Notes: a model not told the origin generated them from the letters alone. A stretch of 48,777 nucleotides of DNA from Microbacterium sp. (GCA_002703245.1 NZTV01000041.1:1-48777); one strand, 5' to 3'; shown: positions 1-8,011, counted from the stretch's first letter. Numbers and translations: made by a program.

Positions 1-97
1 CGTCGTTCTCGACCTGCGAACCGTGGGTGACCCAGTTGCCGTAGGTGATCTCGGAGACCTTGAGGCCGCTGTTGCCCAGGTAGCGATAGTTGACCAT
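1..97 (-). CDS. Aldo/keto reductase, N-terminal fragment (runs off the window)
   Basis: Only the first 32 codons are present because the gene continues beyond the left edge. The visible protein begins MVNYRYLGNSGLKVSEITYG, the classic first strand of the (alpha/beta)8 aldo/keto reductase fold of the YajO/Kv-beta-like type, which reduces aldehydes or ketones with NADPH. The ATG is preceded on the minus strand by a GGAGG-type ribosome binding site (about 99-104), which fixes the start. It lies 62 bases downstream of the AarF-like gene on the same strand and could be cotranscribed with it. Catalytic residues (Asp, Tyr, Lys, His) lie outside the window, so substrate class cannot be judged. Confidence 0.85.
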   Translation of the reverse strand, partial: MVNYRYLGNSGLKVSEITYGNWVTHGSQVEND

Positions 98-159
98 GGC
101 CTCCACGCTACCGGCGGGAGCCGACACCACGCCGGGTGCCTTCGCCACCGGCGTAATCG

Positions 160-2130
160 TCAGTCCCGCCGACGCAGGGCCCGGCGCAGACTCCGGACGA
201 TCAGCAGCAATCCCCCGAGCCCGACGGCACTGCCGAGGAACGGGAACGCACCCACGTTCCCGGTGAGCATGGGACCGTCGCCGGACACGGTGAGGCTGAT
301 CCCGGTCGCCAGCAGCGCCACCCCGACGACCGTCACCAGGAAGCGGTTCAACTGCTCCTCCAGCCAGCCCCGTTCGCCGGCGCCCTCGAACGAGCGCAGT
401 CGCACCGAGAACGTCCCGTCCTCCAACGACCGGGTGACGTTCTCGAACCGCCGCGGCAGGCGTCGCAGCCCCTCCCCCGCGAGCATCAGGTGCGCCTGCG
501 CACCGAGCGCGGCGTTCTTCGGATCGAAACCCGCCCGCGCGAATTGCGGAGCCCGCTCGAGCGCATGCCCGACCATGTCGTAATCCGGCACCAGGCGCCG
601 CAACGTCCCTTCCAACGACGACAGGGTGCGCAGCACGAGAAGCAACGAAGGCGGGATGGACAGGCGGTGGCGGCGCAGCACATCCACCAACGCGCGGAAG
701 ATGTTCTCATCGACCTGCGCATTCTGCATCCGGGCCAGGATGATGCCGATGTCGTGCTGCAACGCCCCCTGATCGACCGTGCCCGTCTCCGGCGCGCACA
801 TGAGGAGGACCACGTCGGTGGCCGCCACGTCGTCCTCGGCCGACATCGCCAGCAGCAGCGGGATGAGCATGCGACGCAGGCTCCGTTCGCTGACCCCCAC
901 CGCGCCGAAGTCGATGAGCGCCACCGTGCCGTCGTCCTGCAGGATCAGGTTCCCCGGGTGCAGGTCGGCGTGAAAGACACCGCGCACGGCGATCTGCTCG
1001 AACACGGACTCCAGAACACCGTCGGCCAGCCGACGCGCCTCGGCGGGGTCGAGCGCATCCGTCGCGAGACGGCTGAAGGGCGTGCCGGTGATCCGCTGCT
1101 GCACGATCATGCGGCTCGTGCACCACCGGTCGTACAGCGTCGGCACCGCCAGCGGCATCGACCTCGAGCGGGCGATCGCACCGCGCAGCATCTCGGTGTT
1201 CGCCGCCTCGACCCGGTAGTCGAGCTCGTCGCTCAGAGCGCGCGAGAACTCCGCAGCCAGCGCGACCGCACCGTAGTCCCGCGCCCACGAGGTGCGCGAC
1301 TCCGCCGTCCGCGCGAGGCGCTCGAGGATGTCGAGATCGGTCGTCACCTGTGCACGGGCCCGCGGGCGCTGGATCTTGACGACGACCTCGTCACCCGGGG
1401 TGTCGCCATCACCGTGCAGACGCGCGGTGTGCACCTGCGCGACCGAGGCCGCCGCCAACGGCTCCGGATCGATCGAGGCGAACACCTCCTCGACCGGTCG
1501 GCCGAGCTCCGCGGTGATCGCCGCCTCCGCTTCGACCCACGGGATCGGCGTGGAATCCATCTGCAACGTCGACAGCGCATCGACGAGGTCGGGCGGCAGC
1601 ACATCCTCGCGCGACGACAGCACCTGCCCGAGCTTCACGAACGTGACCCCCGCCTCGTTCAGCGCCGAGACGAGGGCGGCGGCGAGCTCGGCGTCTCCGT
1701 TGTGCCGGTTCTGGAACGCCCCCAGGCCGTGACGCGAGGCGATCGTGAGAATCTGCGCATAGCGCTTGGCCCGATCGCGGCGCCGGAACGCGTCACGAAT
1801 CGCCGTGACCGGATTCGACCCGTGGTGGGAGGGCCACAGGAATTCCAACGTGACGATGACCACGACCACGATCGCGAACATCCACCCCAGCACCAGTGCG
1901 AGGAACGCCAGTGCGATCGGGCCGCTGACGGTCACCTTGTCGTCGAGATCGAGCACATCGGTCTCGCGCATCGCCCACGTCGCCAACGGGATGCACGCCA
2001 GGAAGACCACGAGTGCGGTGAGGGATGCGCGGAGCCACCCCACCTGCCCGTCGAGCAGACGACGACTCACCCACGCCGCCGCGAAGGTGAAGATCAGTGC
2101 GATCAGGACGAACGCGATCCAGGCCCACAT
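160..2130 (-). CDS. AarF/ABC1/UbiB-family atypical kinase, membrane-anchored
   Basis: A 656-residue protein of the AarF/UbiB (ABC1) kinase-like family, whose members support isoprenoid-lipid or quinone metabolism through ATPase activity. Three predicted membrane helices precede the kinase-like domain (about residues 3-20, 36-54 and 73-96). The domain carries the family KxGQ motif as KLGQ (166-169), an AAASVAQVH segment, a VVVKIQRP strand, and DLHPGN and DFGA as catalytic and metal-binding motifs. Two more hydrophobic helices close the C-terminus (about 595-645). Members with flanking membrane segments are common in actinobacteria. The start lies 12 bases after the rlmN stop, so the two are probably cotranscribed. 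Exact lipid substrate is unknown. Confidence 0.88.
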   Translation of the reverse strand: MWAWIAFVLIALIFTFAAAWVSRRLLDGQVGWLRASLTALVVFLACIPLATWAMRETDVLDLDDKVTVSGPIALAFLALVLGWMFAIVVVVIVTLEFLWPSHHGSNPVTAIRDAFRRRDRAKRYAQILTIASRHGLGAFQNRHNGDAELAAALVSALNEAGVTFVKLGQVLSSREDVLPPDLVDALSTLQMDSTPIPWVEAEAAITAELGRPVEEVFASIDPEPLAAASVAQVHTARLHGDGDTPGDEVVVKIQRPRARAQVTTDLDILERLARTAESRTSWARDYGAVALAAEFSRALSDELDYRVEAANTEMLRGAIARSRSMPLAVPTLYDRWCTSRMIVQQRITGTPFSRLATDALDPAEARRLADGVLESVFEQIAVRGVFHADLHPGNLILQDDGTVALIDFGAVGVSERSLRRMLIPLLLAMSAEDDVAATDVVLLMCAPETGTVDQGALQHDIGIILARMQNAQVDENIFRALVDVLRRHRLSIPPSLLLVLRTLSSLEGTLRRLVPDYDMVGHALERAPQFARAGFDPKNAALGAQAHLMLAGEGLRRLPRRFENVTRSLEDGTFSVRLRSFEGAGERGWLEEQLNRFLVTVVGVALLATGISLTVSGDGPMLTGNVGAFPFLGSAVGLGGLLLIVRSLRRALRRRD

Positions 2131-2142
2131 ACGGCCAGTGTG

Positions 2143-3384
2143 TCAGCCGATGGCGGCAGCCGCTTGGTCTTCTTCGGTCGCGACCAGTTGGCCGCACGCC
2201 CCGTCGATCTCCTTGCCCCGGGTGTCGCGCAGGGTCGTGGGGATCCCGGCGGCGTTCAGGCGACGCACGAACTCGGCCTGCACCGGCTTCTCCGATGAGG
2301 TCCACACCGACCCCGGGGTCGGGTTCAGTGGGATCGGATTCACGTGCACCCACCCACGTCCGCGGGCGTTGAGCTTCTCGGCCAGCAGATCGGCCCGCCA
2401 CGCATGATCGTTCATGTCCTTGATCAGGGCGTACTCGATCGAGACACGGCGCCCGGTGGCGTCGAAGTACGCGCGGGCCGCATCCAGGGCCTCGTCGACC
2501 TTCCAGCGCGAGTTCACCGGAATCAGCTCATCCCGCAGCTGGTCGTCCGGCGCGTGCAGCGACAGGGCGAAGGTCACCGGGATCTCCTCCGCGGCGAGCT
2601 TCTTGATCGCCGGCACCAGACCCACCGTCGACACCGTGATGCCGCGCGCGCTCATGCCCAGACCGTGCTTCTGATCGGTCATCACCCGGACCGATTGCAT
2701 GAGTCGGGCGTAGTTGGCCAAGGGCTCACCCATCCCCATGAACACGATGTTGGTGACACGCTCATCGGCGTGCTCCGGCTCACCGAGCTCGCCGGCGCGG
2801 ATCAGGGCGTTCGCGCGCACGACCTGGTCGATGATCTCGGCCGCCGACATGTTGCGGGTCAGGCCCGCCTGGCCGGTCGCGCAGAACGGGCAGTTCATGC
2901 CGCACCCGGCCTGGCTCGACACACACAGGGTGATGCGTCCCGGGTATCGCATCAGCACCGACTCGACCAGGGCACCGTCGTGCAGCTTCCACAGGAACTT
3001 GATCGTGTCGCCGCGGTCCGTCTGCAGACGCCGCACCTCAGTCAGCAGCGGCGGGAGCATCCCGGCGACGAATTCCTCCCGGGTCGCCGCCGGAAGGTCA
3101 GTCATCCGCTCCGGATCGGCGGTGTAGTGCGTGAAGTAGTGCTTCTCGAGCTGTGCGGCACGGAAGGCCGGCATCCCCAGCTCCTTCACCTTCTCGACGC
3201 GCTGATCGGCGGTCATGTCGGCCAGGTGCACCGGCGGTTTGCCACGCTTCGGGCTGGCGAACTGCAGCATCGGACGCCCTTCGGAGTCCTTTTTCTGCGA
3301 CCACCCCTCGGTCCTGGGGCGCACCTGGCGCACGGCGGAGGCGTCGGGCGGCGTCGTGGATCGCACGGGGGGCTGTTCGGGCAT
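2143..3384 (-). CDS. rlmN: 23S rRNA (adenine(2503)-C(2))-methyltransferase RlmN
   Basis: Radical-SAM methyltransferase that methylates C2 of A2503 in 23S rRNA and A37 of some tRNAs, via a [4Fe-4S] cluster and a methyl-cysteine intermediate. The cluster motif CxxxCxxC is Cys161, Cys165 and Cys168 (CGMNCPFC, followed by ATGQ). The segment [12 protein letters not shown] is the usual SAM-binding GEP region, and the C-terminal Cys in GACGQL fits the second catalytic cysteine. Length (413 aa) is slightly above typical because of a basic, low-complexity N-terminus of about 40 residues. The ATG lies 6 bases after a TACCCT box, so the mRNA is probably leaderless. Confidence 0.95.
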   Translation of the reverse strand: MPEQPPVRSTTPPDASAVRQVRPRTEGWSQKKDSEGRPMLQFASPKRGKPPVHLADMTADQRVEKVKELGMPAFRAAQLEKHYFTHYTADPERMTDLPAATREEFVAGMLPPLLTEVRRLQTDRGDTIKFLWKLHDGALVESVLMRYPGRITLCVSSQAGCGMNCPFCATGQAGLTRNMSAAEIIDQVVRANALIRAGELGEPEHADERVTNIVFMGMGEPLANYARLMQSVRVMTDQKHGLGMSARGITVSTVGLVPAIKKLAAEEIPVTFALSLHAPDDQLRDELIPVNSRWKVDEALDAARAYFDATGRRVSIEYALIKDMNDHAWRADLLAEKLNARGRGWVHVNPIPLNPTPGSVWTSSEKPVQAEFVRRLNAAGIPTTLRDTRGKEIDGACGQLVATEEDQAAAAIG

Positions 3385-3390
3385 GTTTCG

Positions 3391-3396
3391 AGGGTA
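3391..3396 (-). promoter_or_regulatory. -10 box for leaderless rlmN transcript
   Basis: TACCCT on the minus strand (TANNNT consensus) is followed by 6 bases and then the rlmN ATG. There is no Shine-Dalgarno sequence, so transcription most likely starts at or next to the A of the ATG. Confidence 0.55.
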
Positions 3397-3483
3397 GGGG
3401 ACGCACCTGCACGCCGTCTGTCCGCCCCACTCCCGCAGCCCCCGGCGCGCGCCGCGCGGCTCCCGGACCCCGGCTCAGCCGGC

Positions 3484-3563
3484 AACAACGCAGGAGAACC
3501 GCGGCCCGAAGCCGTGCTCGGCACCGATACCTGGCCACACCGACCCGAGTCTCCTGTGTTGTT
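3484..3563. repeat. Palindromic interspersed repeat, family A, copy A1
   Basis: Left arm AACAACGCAGGAG (3484-3496) and right arm CTCCTGTGTTGTT (3551-3563) are inverted copies with one mismatch, about 54 bases apart. The same arms recur at 3654-3740 and 36566-36662, with a diverged relative near 38.1 kb. The 422-base gap from 3385 to 3806 holds this element, a 34-base palindrome and copy A2, and otherwise only the two flanking promoters. Confidence 0.8.
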
Positions 3564-3602
3564 GACCGCGAACCGCACCGGGGGATCGGCCGACCGCGCC
3601 CC

Positions 3603-3636
3603 GGGGAGGGGATGGTGGATCCACCTTCCCCTCCCC
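3603..3636. repeat. 34-base near-perfect palindrome between two family A copies
   Basis: GGGGAGGGGA, then TGGTGGATCCACCT, then TCCCCTCCCC reads the same on both strands except for one T/T mismatch pair. It would form a very stable hairpin in RNA. It could act as a bidirectional terminator, but no gene ends here: rlmN and the HAD gene are divergent. Confidence 0.7.
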
Positions 3637-3653
3637 GCAACCAGGACCTCCGC

Positions 3654-3740
3654 GTGAACAACACAGGAGATCCCGCGGCCGCGGCCGTGTCGGCGGGCCG
3701 TTTCGACCCCGGGCGGTGCCAGACCTCCTGTGTTGTTCAC
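3654..3740. repeat. Palindromic interspersed repeat, family A, copy A2
   Basis: The arms GTGAACAACACAGGAG (3654-3669) and CTCCTGTGTTGTTCAC (3725-3740) are perfect 16-base inverted repeats enclosing 55 bases. This is the best preserved copy. With A1 it gives four arms in alternating orientation within 260 bases. Confidence 0.85.
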
Positions 3741-3764
3741 GGCGACCGCCCTCGGCGGGCCGGA

Positions 3765-3770
3765 TAGGGT
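3765..3770 (+). promoter_or_regulatory. Candidate -10 box for the HAD gene
   Basis: TAGGGT matches TANNNT about 36 bases before the ATG, leaving a short leader that contains a GGGAGC ribosome binding site. No convincing -35 hexamer is visible. Confidence 0.35.
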
Positions 3771-3806
3771 CGAAGGCGGCCCCGGCATGGGCCGGACGGG
3801 AGCACC

Positions 3807-4640
3807 ATGACCACGCGGCGAATCGCGTTCCTCGACGTCGACGGCACCATCCTCCTCCACGGGAGCATCGTGGCCGAGTCGACCATCGATGCGGTGAGGA
3901 CGGCGCGCCAGGCGGGACACCTGGTGTTCCTGGCGACCGGACGTTCGGCGGCAGATATCCACCCGACCGTGCGCGGAATCGGCTTCGACGGGGCGATCAC
4001 CAATGGCGGCGCCTACGCCGTGGTCGGCGAGACGACGGTCGTCGCCGACCCCATGCCCCGCGTCGCGGTCGACGAACTGACGGCCCTGTTCGACAGTCAC
4101 CGTATGCACTACGTCCTGCAGGCCGACGCCGGGTTGTTCGCTCCCGAACCGGTGCGGGTGCGGCTGGCCGAGGTCACGCGCCGGGTGCGTGCGATGAACC
4201 CGCAGGCCGCGGCCGCGGCGGACGACGACACCGCCGACCGCATCCGCGACATCGCCCTGGCCGACCGGGACGCGATCGCCAAGGCCGTCTTCCTCAGCGA
4301 GGCGCACGACAGCGTCGAGCGCCTGCGCCGCGATCTCGGCGACCGCTACCACGTGATCCCCGGCAGCATCCCGATGCCCGGCTCGAACGGCGAGATCGGG
4401 ATGCCCGGCGTCACCAAAGGCGCGGCCATCCGGTCGGTCCTCGACCATGTCGGGATGCACACCGACGCGGCGATCGGCGTCGGCGACAGCTGGAACGACG
4501 TGGAGATGTTCGAGGTGTGCGGCACGGGCGTCGCGATGGGCAATGCGCCCGACGCGTTGAAGGCCCTCGCCGACGACGTCACCACGAGCGTCTCCGCCGA
4601 CGGGGTCGCCAACGCCTTCCGCCGCCACGGCCTCATCTGA
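3807..4640 (+). CDS. Cof-type HAD-IIB family phosphatase
   Basis: A 277-residue haloacid dehalogenase-superfamily hydrolase of the Cof/IIB type, which dephosphorylates small cytosolic metabolites such as sugar phosphates or flavin/PLP precursors. The nucleophile motif DVDGT has its two aspartates at residues 10 and 12. FLATGRS is motif II. GVTKGAAIRSV carries the motif III lysine, and GVGDSWNDVEMF is motif IV with the metal-binding acids. The middle section is the IIB-type cap. Length is typical. A GGGAGC ribosome binding site precedes the ATG. It stands alone between two repeat clusters, so context gives no substrate. Confidence 0.9.
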   Translation: MTTRRIAFLDVDGTILLHGSIVAESTIDAVRTARQAGHLVFLATGRSAADIHPTVRGIGFDGAITNGGAYAVVGETTVVADPMPRVAVDELTALFDSHRMHYVLQADAGLFAPEPVRVRLAEVTRRVRAMNPQAAAAADDDTADRIRDIALADRDAIAKAVFLSEAHDSVERLRRDLGDRYHVIPGSIPMPGSNGEIGMPGVTKGAAIRSVLDHVGMHTDAAIGVGDSWNDVEMFEVCGTGVAMGNAPDALKALADDVTTSVSADGVANAFRRHGLI

Positions 4641-4702
4641 GCCGGCCGCGCACCATCGCGTGGGCACCTCGCGTCGCGATCCACGGGTACGCGTCGATAA
4701 AC

Positions 4703-4742
4703 GCGAGACACCTCGAGAAACCACGCACTGCGGTGTTTCTCG
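4703..4742. repeat. Palindromic interspersed repeat, family B, copy B1 (rearranged)
   Basis: The core CGAGAAAC...GTTTCTCG (4714-4742) forms a long hairpin with GCACTGC at its tip. It is preceded by one arm of the GCGAGACACC type (4703-4712). In copies B2 and B3 that second arm pair sits inside the GAGAAACC arms, so here the order is different. The 185-base gap 4641-4825 holds this element and the promoter of the next gene. Confidence 0.7.
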
Positions 4743-4812
4743 GGCGGTTCGGCGTGTGTCACCCCTCTTCAGCCTCGAACGCAACCCCCAGGCGCGCCGC
4801 GGGGCCAACCCG

Positions 4813-4818
4813 TAGCGT
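4813..4818 (+). promoter_or_regulatory. -10 box for leaderless GNAT transcript
   Basis: TAGCGT is followed by 7 bases and then the GTG start at 4826; there is no ribosome binding site. This placement supports that GTG over any upstream start in the same frame. Confidence 0.5.
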
Positions 4819-4825
4819 CGGGGCC

Positions 4826-5290
4826 GTGATCGACGTGCGAGAGATCCGGCGCTCGGATGCCGGCGAAGTCCTGACCCTGCAGCGCGCGGCCTTCGTGCAG
4901 GAGGCCCTGACCTACGGCGACCCCGACATGCCTCCGCTCACCCAGACCCTCGACGAGCTCGAGCACGAGCTCCGCGAGAATCTGGGATGCGTCGCCGTCG
5001 ACGGGTCACGGATCGTCGGGGCTGCCCGTGCGCGACTCGACGGCGAGCTGCTCCTCATCGGTCGCATCTCGATCGCCCCCGACCAACAGGGCAACGGCGT
5101 CGGCACGGCCCTGTTGTCCGCGGTCGAAGGACGAGGCCGCAACGCCGGGGCCACCGAGGCGGAGCTGTTCACCGGGTCCCTCAGCGAAGCGAACCTTCGG
5201 CTGTACGAACGCGAGGGATACCGCGAAACGCAACGCATCGACGGCGACGGGGGCATCGCGCAGGTCTTCCTCCGCAAGCCCCTCGCCTGA
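4826..5290 (+). CDS. GNAT family N-acetyltransferase
   Basis: A 154-residue single-domain acetyl-CoA-dependent acyltransferase. The pyrophosphate-binding motif A reads ISIAPDQQGNGVGTALL (Q/RxxGxG/A form), and the C-terminal segment ANLRLYEREGYRE is the usual motif B with Tyr. Substrate is unknown; free-standing GNATs of this size acetylate small amines, amino acids or protein N-termini. The reading frame is open far upstream, but that part is repeat DNA and antisense-like sequence. The GTG behind the TAGCGT box gives a protein of normal family length. It converges on the lipid operon, with a GC hairpin between them. Confidence 0.85.
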   Translation: MIDVREIRRSDAGEVLTLQRAAFVQEALTYGDPDMPPLTQTLDELEHELRENLGCVAVDGSRIVGAARARLDGELLLIGRISIAPDQQGNGVGTALLSAVEGRGRNAGATEAELFTGSLSEANLRLYEREGYRETQRIDGDGGIAQVFLRKPLA

Positions 5291-5303
5291 CCACCCTGCC
5301 CGC

Positions 5304-5320
5304 CCGCGTAGCCGACGCGG
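5304..5320. terminator. Candidate bidirectional terminator hairpin
   Basis: CCGCGT-AGCCG-ACGCGG is a perfect 6-base-pair stem in the 56-base gap between the convergent GNAT and HSDL2-like genes. There is no T-run, as is usual in high-GC actinobacteria. Confidence 0.4.
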
Positions 5321-5346
5321 ACAAGACCGGGAGACAGGGGTGCGGG

Positions 5347-6183
5347 TCAGAGGAAGATGTCGGGGAAGAGCCGGTCGTCGGGAGTGCCGGGGGTCGCGGC
5401 GTAGCCGGAGAAGTCGGTCACTCCCGCCTCGGTGAGCACGTCTTCGACGATGAGCGTGTTCCCCGTGTACTCCCGCGCCGGTTTGCACAGCACCTCGTAG
5501 GCGGCGTCGGCGTAGATCTCGGGGGTGCGGCTGACCTTCATCATGCGATCGCCACCGAGGGCGAACTGCACCGCCGCGGTCGCGATCGTCGTCGCGGGCC
5601 ACAGCGTGTTGGCGGCCACACCATCGTCGGCGAACTCCGCGGCCATCCCGAGGGTGGCCATCGTCATCCCGAATTTCGCCATCGAGTACCCCGTGTGGGC
5701 GCCGAGCCACCGCGGGGTGGTGTTCAGCGGGGGCGACAACGACAGGATGTGGGGGTTTGCCGCCTCCTTCAGCATCGGTAGGGCGGCACGGGAGAGCATG
5801 AAGGTGCCGCGCACGTTGACGTCCTGCATGAGGTCGTACTTCTTGGCCGACAGGTCGAGCGATCCGGACAGGTCGATGACGCTGGCGTTGTTGACGACGA
5901 TGTCGATGCCGCCGAATTCGCCCTGCGTCTTCAGCACCGCTTCGGTGATGTCGTCGTCGTTGCGCACGTCGCCGACCAGCGGCAGTGCCTTTCCGCCGGC
6001 GGCTTCGATCTGTTCGGCGGCGGTGTGGACGGTGCCTTCGAGCTTGGGATGCGGCGTGTCGGTCTTGGCGAGCAGGGCGACGTTGGCCCCGTCGCGCGCG
6101 GCGCGGACGGCGATGGCGAGGCCGATGCCGCGGCTGCCGCCGGACATCAGGATGGTCTTTCCGGAAAGCGGGGCGTCGGTCAT
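5347..6183 (-). CDS. Short-chain dehydrogenase, HSDL2-like
   Basis: A 278-residue NAD(P)-dependent oxidoreductase. It has the nucleotide-binding motif GGSRGIG near the N-terminus, NNAS in the middle, and a Tyr/Lys pair in GYSMAKFGM. Stretches such as DTPHPKLEGT, ILSLSPPLN and NTLWP closely resemble the dehydrogenase half of animal HSDL2 (hydroxysteroid dehydrogenase-like 2), a peroxisomal or mitochondrial protein of fatty-acid metabolism, but the C-terminal sterol-carrier domain is absent. The ATG overlaps the stop of the crotonase gene by 4 bases (ATGA), so it is the last gene of the operon. A role in beta-oxidation of unusual acyl-CoAs is inferred from its partners. Confidence 0.88.
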   Translation of the reverse strand: MTDAPLSGKTILMSGGSRGIGLAIAVRAARDGANVALLAKTDTPHPKLEGTVHTAAEQIEAAGGKALPLVGDVRNDDDITEAVLKTQGEFGGIDIVVNNASVIDLSGSLDLSAKKYDLMQDVNVRGTFMLSRAALPMLKEAANPHILSLSPPLNTTPRWLGAHTGYSMAKFGMTMATLGMAAEFADDGVAANTLWPATTIATAAVQFALGGDRMMKVSRTPEIYADAAYEVLCKPAREYTGNTLIVEDVLTEAGVTDFSGYAATPGTPDDRLFPDIFL

Positions 6184-6968
6184 CGTGCGGTCCCTTCGGT
6201 GGCGGATCGGGCGGATGCGGCGAAGGCCGCCACCCGGGCTTTGGAGTCGTCGGTGGCGAACGCGGACCCGATGGTGCGGGCTTCGTCGTCGAGGTTTTCG
6301 GCGAGATCGCGGTGGGCGCCGACGCGCACGAGCCGTTTGGCCTGGCCGAACGCGGCGGTCGCGCCGGTCATCCAGAACCGCGCGATCTCGGCGGCGCGGT
6401 CGGCGAGATCGTCGGGGGCGACGACCTCGGCGACCAGCCCCCACTCGAGAGCGGTCGCGGCATCGATCGTCCTGTCCTGGAGGAGCAGCTGTAACGCCCG
6501 CCGTTGACCGATCGCGGCCGGGAGCAGTGTCGAGACCCCCAGGTCGGGGGTCAGCCCGATGTTGGCGTACTTGCTGACGAAGCTGGCCTTCTCGCTCGCC
6601 ACGACGTAGTCGGCGGTGAGCATGAGGCCGATGCCGCCGCCGGCGACCGCGCCCTGCACGGCCGCGACGATCGGCTTGGCGCTGTGGGCGAGGGTGCGGA
6701 TGCCGTCGTGGATGACGTGGGCGGTCTCGGTGACCTGGTCGCCCGTCGCACCCGAGGTGGCCATCATGATGACGTCTCCGCCGGCGCAGAAGGCCGGGCC
6801 GGCGGCATCCAGGATGATCGCTTCGACGGCCGGATCGTCGGTGACCTGGTGGGCGAGATCGCGCCAGCGGGTGCCCATGTCGAAGTCCATCGCGTTCAGT
6901 CGCGTCGGACGGTTGAAGGTCAGCCGGGCCACGCCCTGCTCGACCGTGACGAGGATCGATTCACTCAT
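6180..6968 (-). CDS. Enoyl-CoA hydratase/isomerase (crotonase) family protein
   Basis: A 262-residue crotonase-fold enzyme acting on acyl-CoAs. FCAGGDV and GAVAGGGIGLMLTADYVV form the oxyanion hole and CoA pocket. The usual first catalytic Glu of hydratases is replaced: the segment reads YANIGLTPDLG, with Tyr in that position. The Asp of PDLG lies where PaaG-type isomerases carry their catalytic Asp, so isomerase rather than hydratase chemistry is more likely (inference). It sits between the HSD10-like and HSDL2-like dehydrogenases, 39 bases after the first, and overlaps the next by 4 bases. A C-terminal trimerisation helix appears intact. Confidence 0.88.
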   Translation of the reverse strand: MSESILVTVEQGVARLTFNRPTRLNAMDFDMGTRWRDLAHQVTDDPAVEAIILDAAGPAFCAGGDVIMMATSGATGDQVTETAHVIHDGIRTLAHSAKPIVAAVQGAVAGGGIGLMLTADYVVASEKASFVSKYANIGLTPDLGVSTLLPAAIGQRRALQLLLQDRTIDAATALEWGLVAEVVAPDDLADRAAEIARFWMTGATAAFGQAKRLVRVGAHRDLAENLDDEARTIGSAFATDDSKARVAAFAASARSATEGTAR

Positions 6969-7007
6969 CGTTCTCCTTCTGTGGATGTTGCGGAGCGGCC
7001 GGACGGG

Positions 7008-7769
7008 TCATCGGGGGGCCATGCGGATCGCGCCGTCGAGGCGGATGGTCTCCCCGTTGAGGTATCCGTTCTCGACGATCGACATCACCATCGCGGCGTA
7101 TTCGTCGGGGCGTCCGAGACGCTGCGGGTAGGGCACCTGCTCGCCGAGGGAGTCCTGCGCGGCCTGCGGCAGGCCGGCGAGCATCGGTGTCTCCATGATC
7201 CCGGGCGCGATCGTGCCGACACGGATGTGGTGCCGCGCGAGCTCGCGGGCTATGGGGAGGGTCATCGCGTGCACGCCGCCCTTGCTCGCGGCGTAGGCGG
7301 GCTGGCCGATCTGCCCGTCGAAAGCGGCGACGCTAGCGGTGTTGACGATGACGCCGCGGTCGCCGGATGCGGTCGGTTCGGTGGCGACGACGGCCGCGGA
7401 TGCCTGGGCGATGACGTTGTAGGTACCGACGAGGTTGATGCGGATGATCCGTTCGAACGCGTCCAGCGGGGTCGGAGCGCCCTCGCGGTCGAGGACCTTG
7501 GCCGGCGGGGCGATGCCGGCGCAGTTGACGACGACACGCAGGGGCGCCGCGGACGAGGCTGCGGCGACCGCGGCGCCCACCTGTTCGGCATCGGTGACGT
7601 CGGCCGGGGCGAAGGTCCCGCCGAGGTCGGCGGCGATGTCGGCGCCGGGCGATGAGGGCAGGTCGACGATCGTGACGAGGGCCCCCGCCGCGGCGAGACG
7701 CTTCGCCGTGGCCAGGCCCAGGCCGCTCGCACCGCCGGTCACGAGGGCGGAGGCGTGCGTGAGCTCCAT
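7008..7769 (-). CDS. 3-hydroxyacyl-CoA dehydrogenase-like short-chain dehydrogenase (HSD17B10 type)
   Basis: A 253-residue NAD-dependent oxidoreductase. Visible motifs are GGASGLG for the dinucleotide, NCAGIAPP, VIVNTASVAAFDGQIGQ with the catalytic Ser, YAASKGG with the Tyr/Lys pair, and APGIMETPML. The pattern GQIGQPAYAASKGG and the APG.METPM end are typical of type II 3-hydroxyacyl-CoA dehydrogenase (HSD10) homologues, which oxidise 3-hydroxyacyl-CoAs. AAGGAGAA lies 6 bases before the ATG. It is the first gene of the three-gene lipid operon, with a candidate operator upstream. Confidence 0.9.
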   Translation of the reverse strand: MELTHASALVTGGASGLGLATAKRLAAAGALVTIVDLPSSPGADIAADLGGTFAPADVTDAEQVGAAVAAASSAAPLRVVVNCAGIAPPAKVLDREGAPTPLDAFERIIRINLVGTYNVIAQASAAVVATEPTASGDRGVIVNTASVAAFDGQIGQPAYAASKGGVHAMTLPIARELARHHIRVGTIAPGIMETPMLAGLPQAAQDSLGEQVPYPQRLGRPDEYAAMVMSIVENGYLNGETIRLDGAIRMAPR

Positions 7770-7823
7770 CGGTTCTCCTTCGAACGGATGCCGGGGCAGA
7801 CACCGCCGGCGACATCGAGTCCC

Positions 7824-7847
7824 AGCCTATGTGACACGCAGTCTCAC
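7824..7847 (-). promoter_or_regulatory. Promoter and candidate operator of the lipid operon
   Basis: On the minus strand the imperfect palindrome GTGAGACTGCGTGTCAC (7847-7831) lies just upstream of a TAGGCT -10 box (7829-7824). A repressor bound here would cover the -10/-35 spacer. The shape fits TetR/FadR-class control of beta-oxidation genes, but the regulator is not in the window and no good -35 is visible. Confidence 0.4.
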
Positions 7848-7944
7848 CGACGTGCGGACACCCCCAGGCTAGCCCTCACTCCCGGCCACCGCATCCACCC
7901 GCCCGGTGTCGCCGCGCGCCGTGCGCCGTCCCGCCCGCGGGCGT

Positions 7945-8011
7945 CGAGAAACCCATCCCCTCGGGAGACATCGCGCATTGCGGGGTGTCTCGCGCACCAC
8001 GGGGTTTCTCG
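7945..8011. repeat. Palindromic interspersed repeat, family B, copy B2
   Basis: The outer arms CGAGAAACCC (7945-7954) and GGGTTTCTCG (8002-8011) enclose a second inverted pair of the form GGGAGACATC...GGTGTCTCGC, with a CGCATTGCGG tip. The nested layout matches copy B3. It directly abuts the 5' end of the broken phosphotransferase gene. Confidence 0.8.

Noticed and set aside
490..2298. Long plus-strand open frame of 602 codons opposite the AarF-like gene
   Set aside because: It is antisense to a clear kinase-like gene, is Arg/His/Gln-rich without domains, and reflects the high-GC codon bias.
3484..3740. CRISPR array from regularly spaced arms
   Set aside because: Arms alternate in orientation and spacing is irregular; there are only a few copies and no cas genes.
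3213..4808. Minus-strand open frame of 531 codons across the repeats and HAD gene
   Set aside because: It is antisense to the HAD gene and crosses palindromic repeats; no domain is visible.
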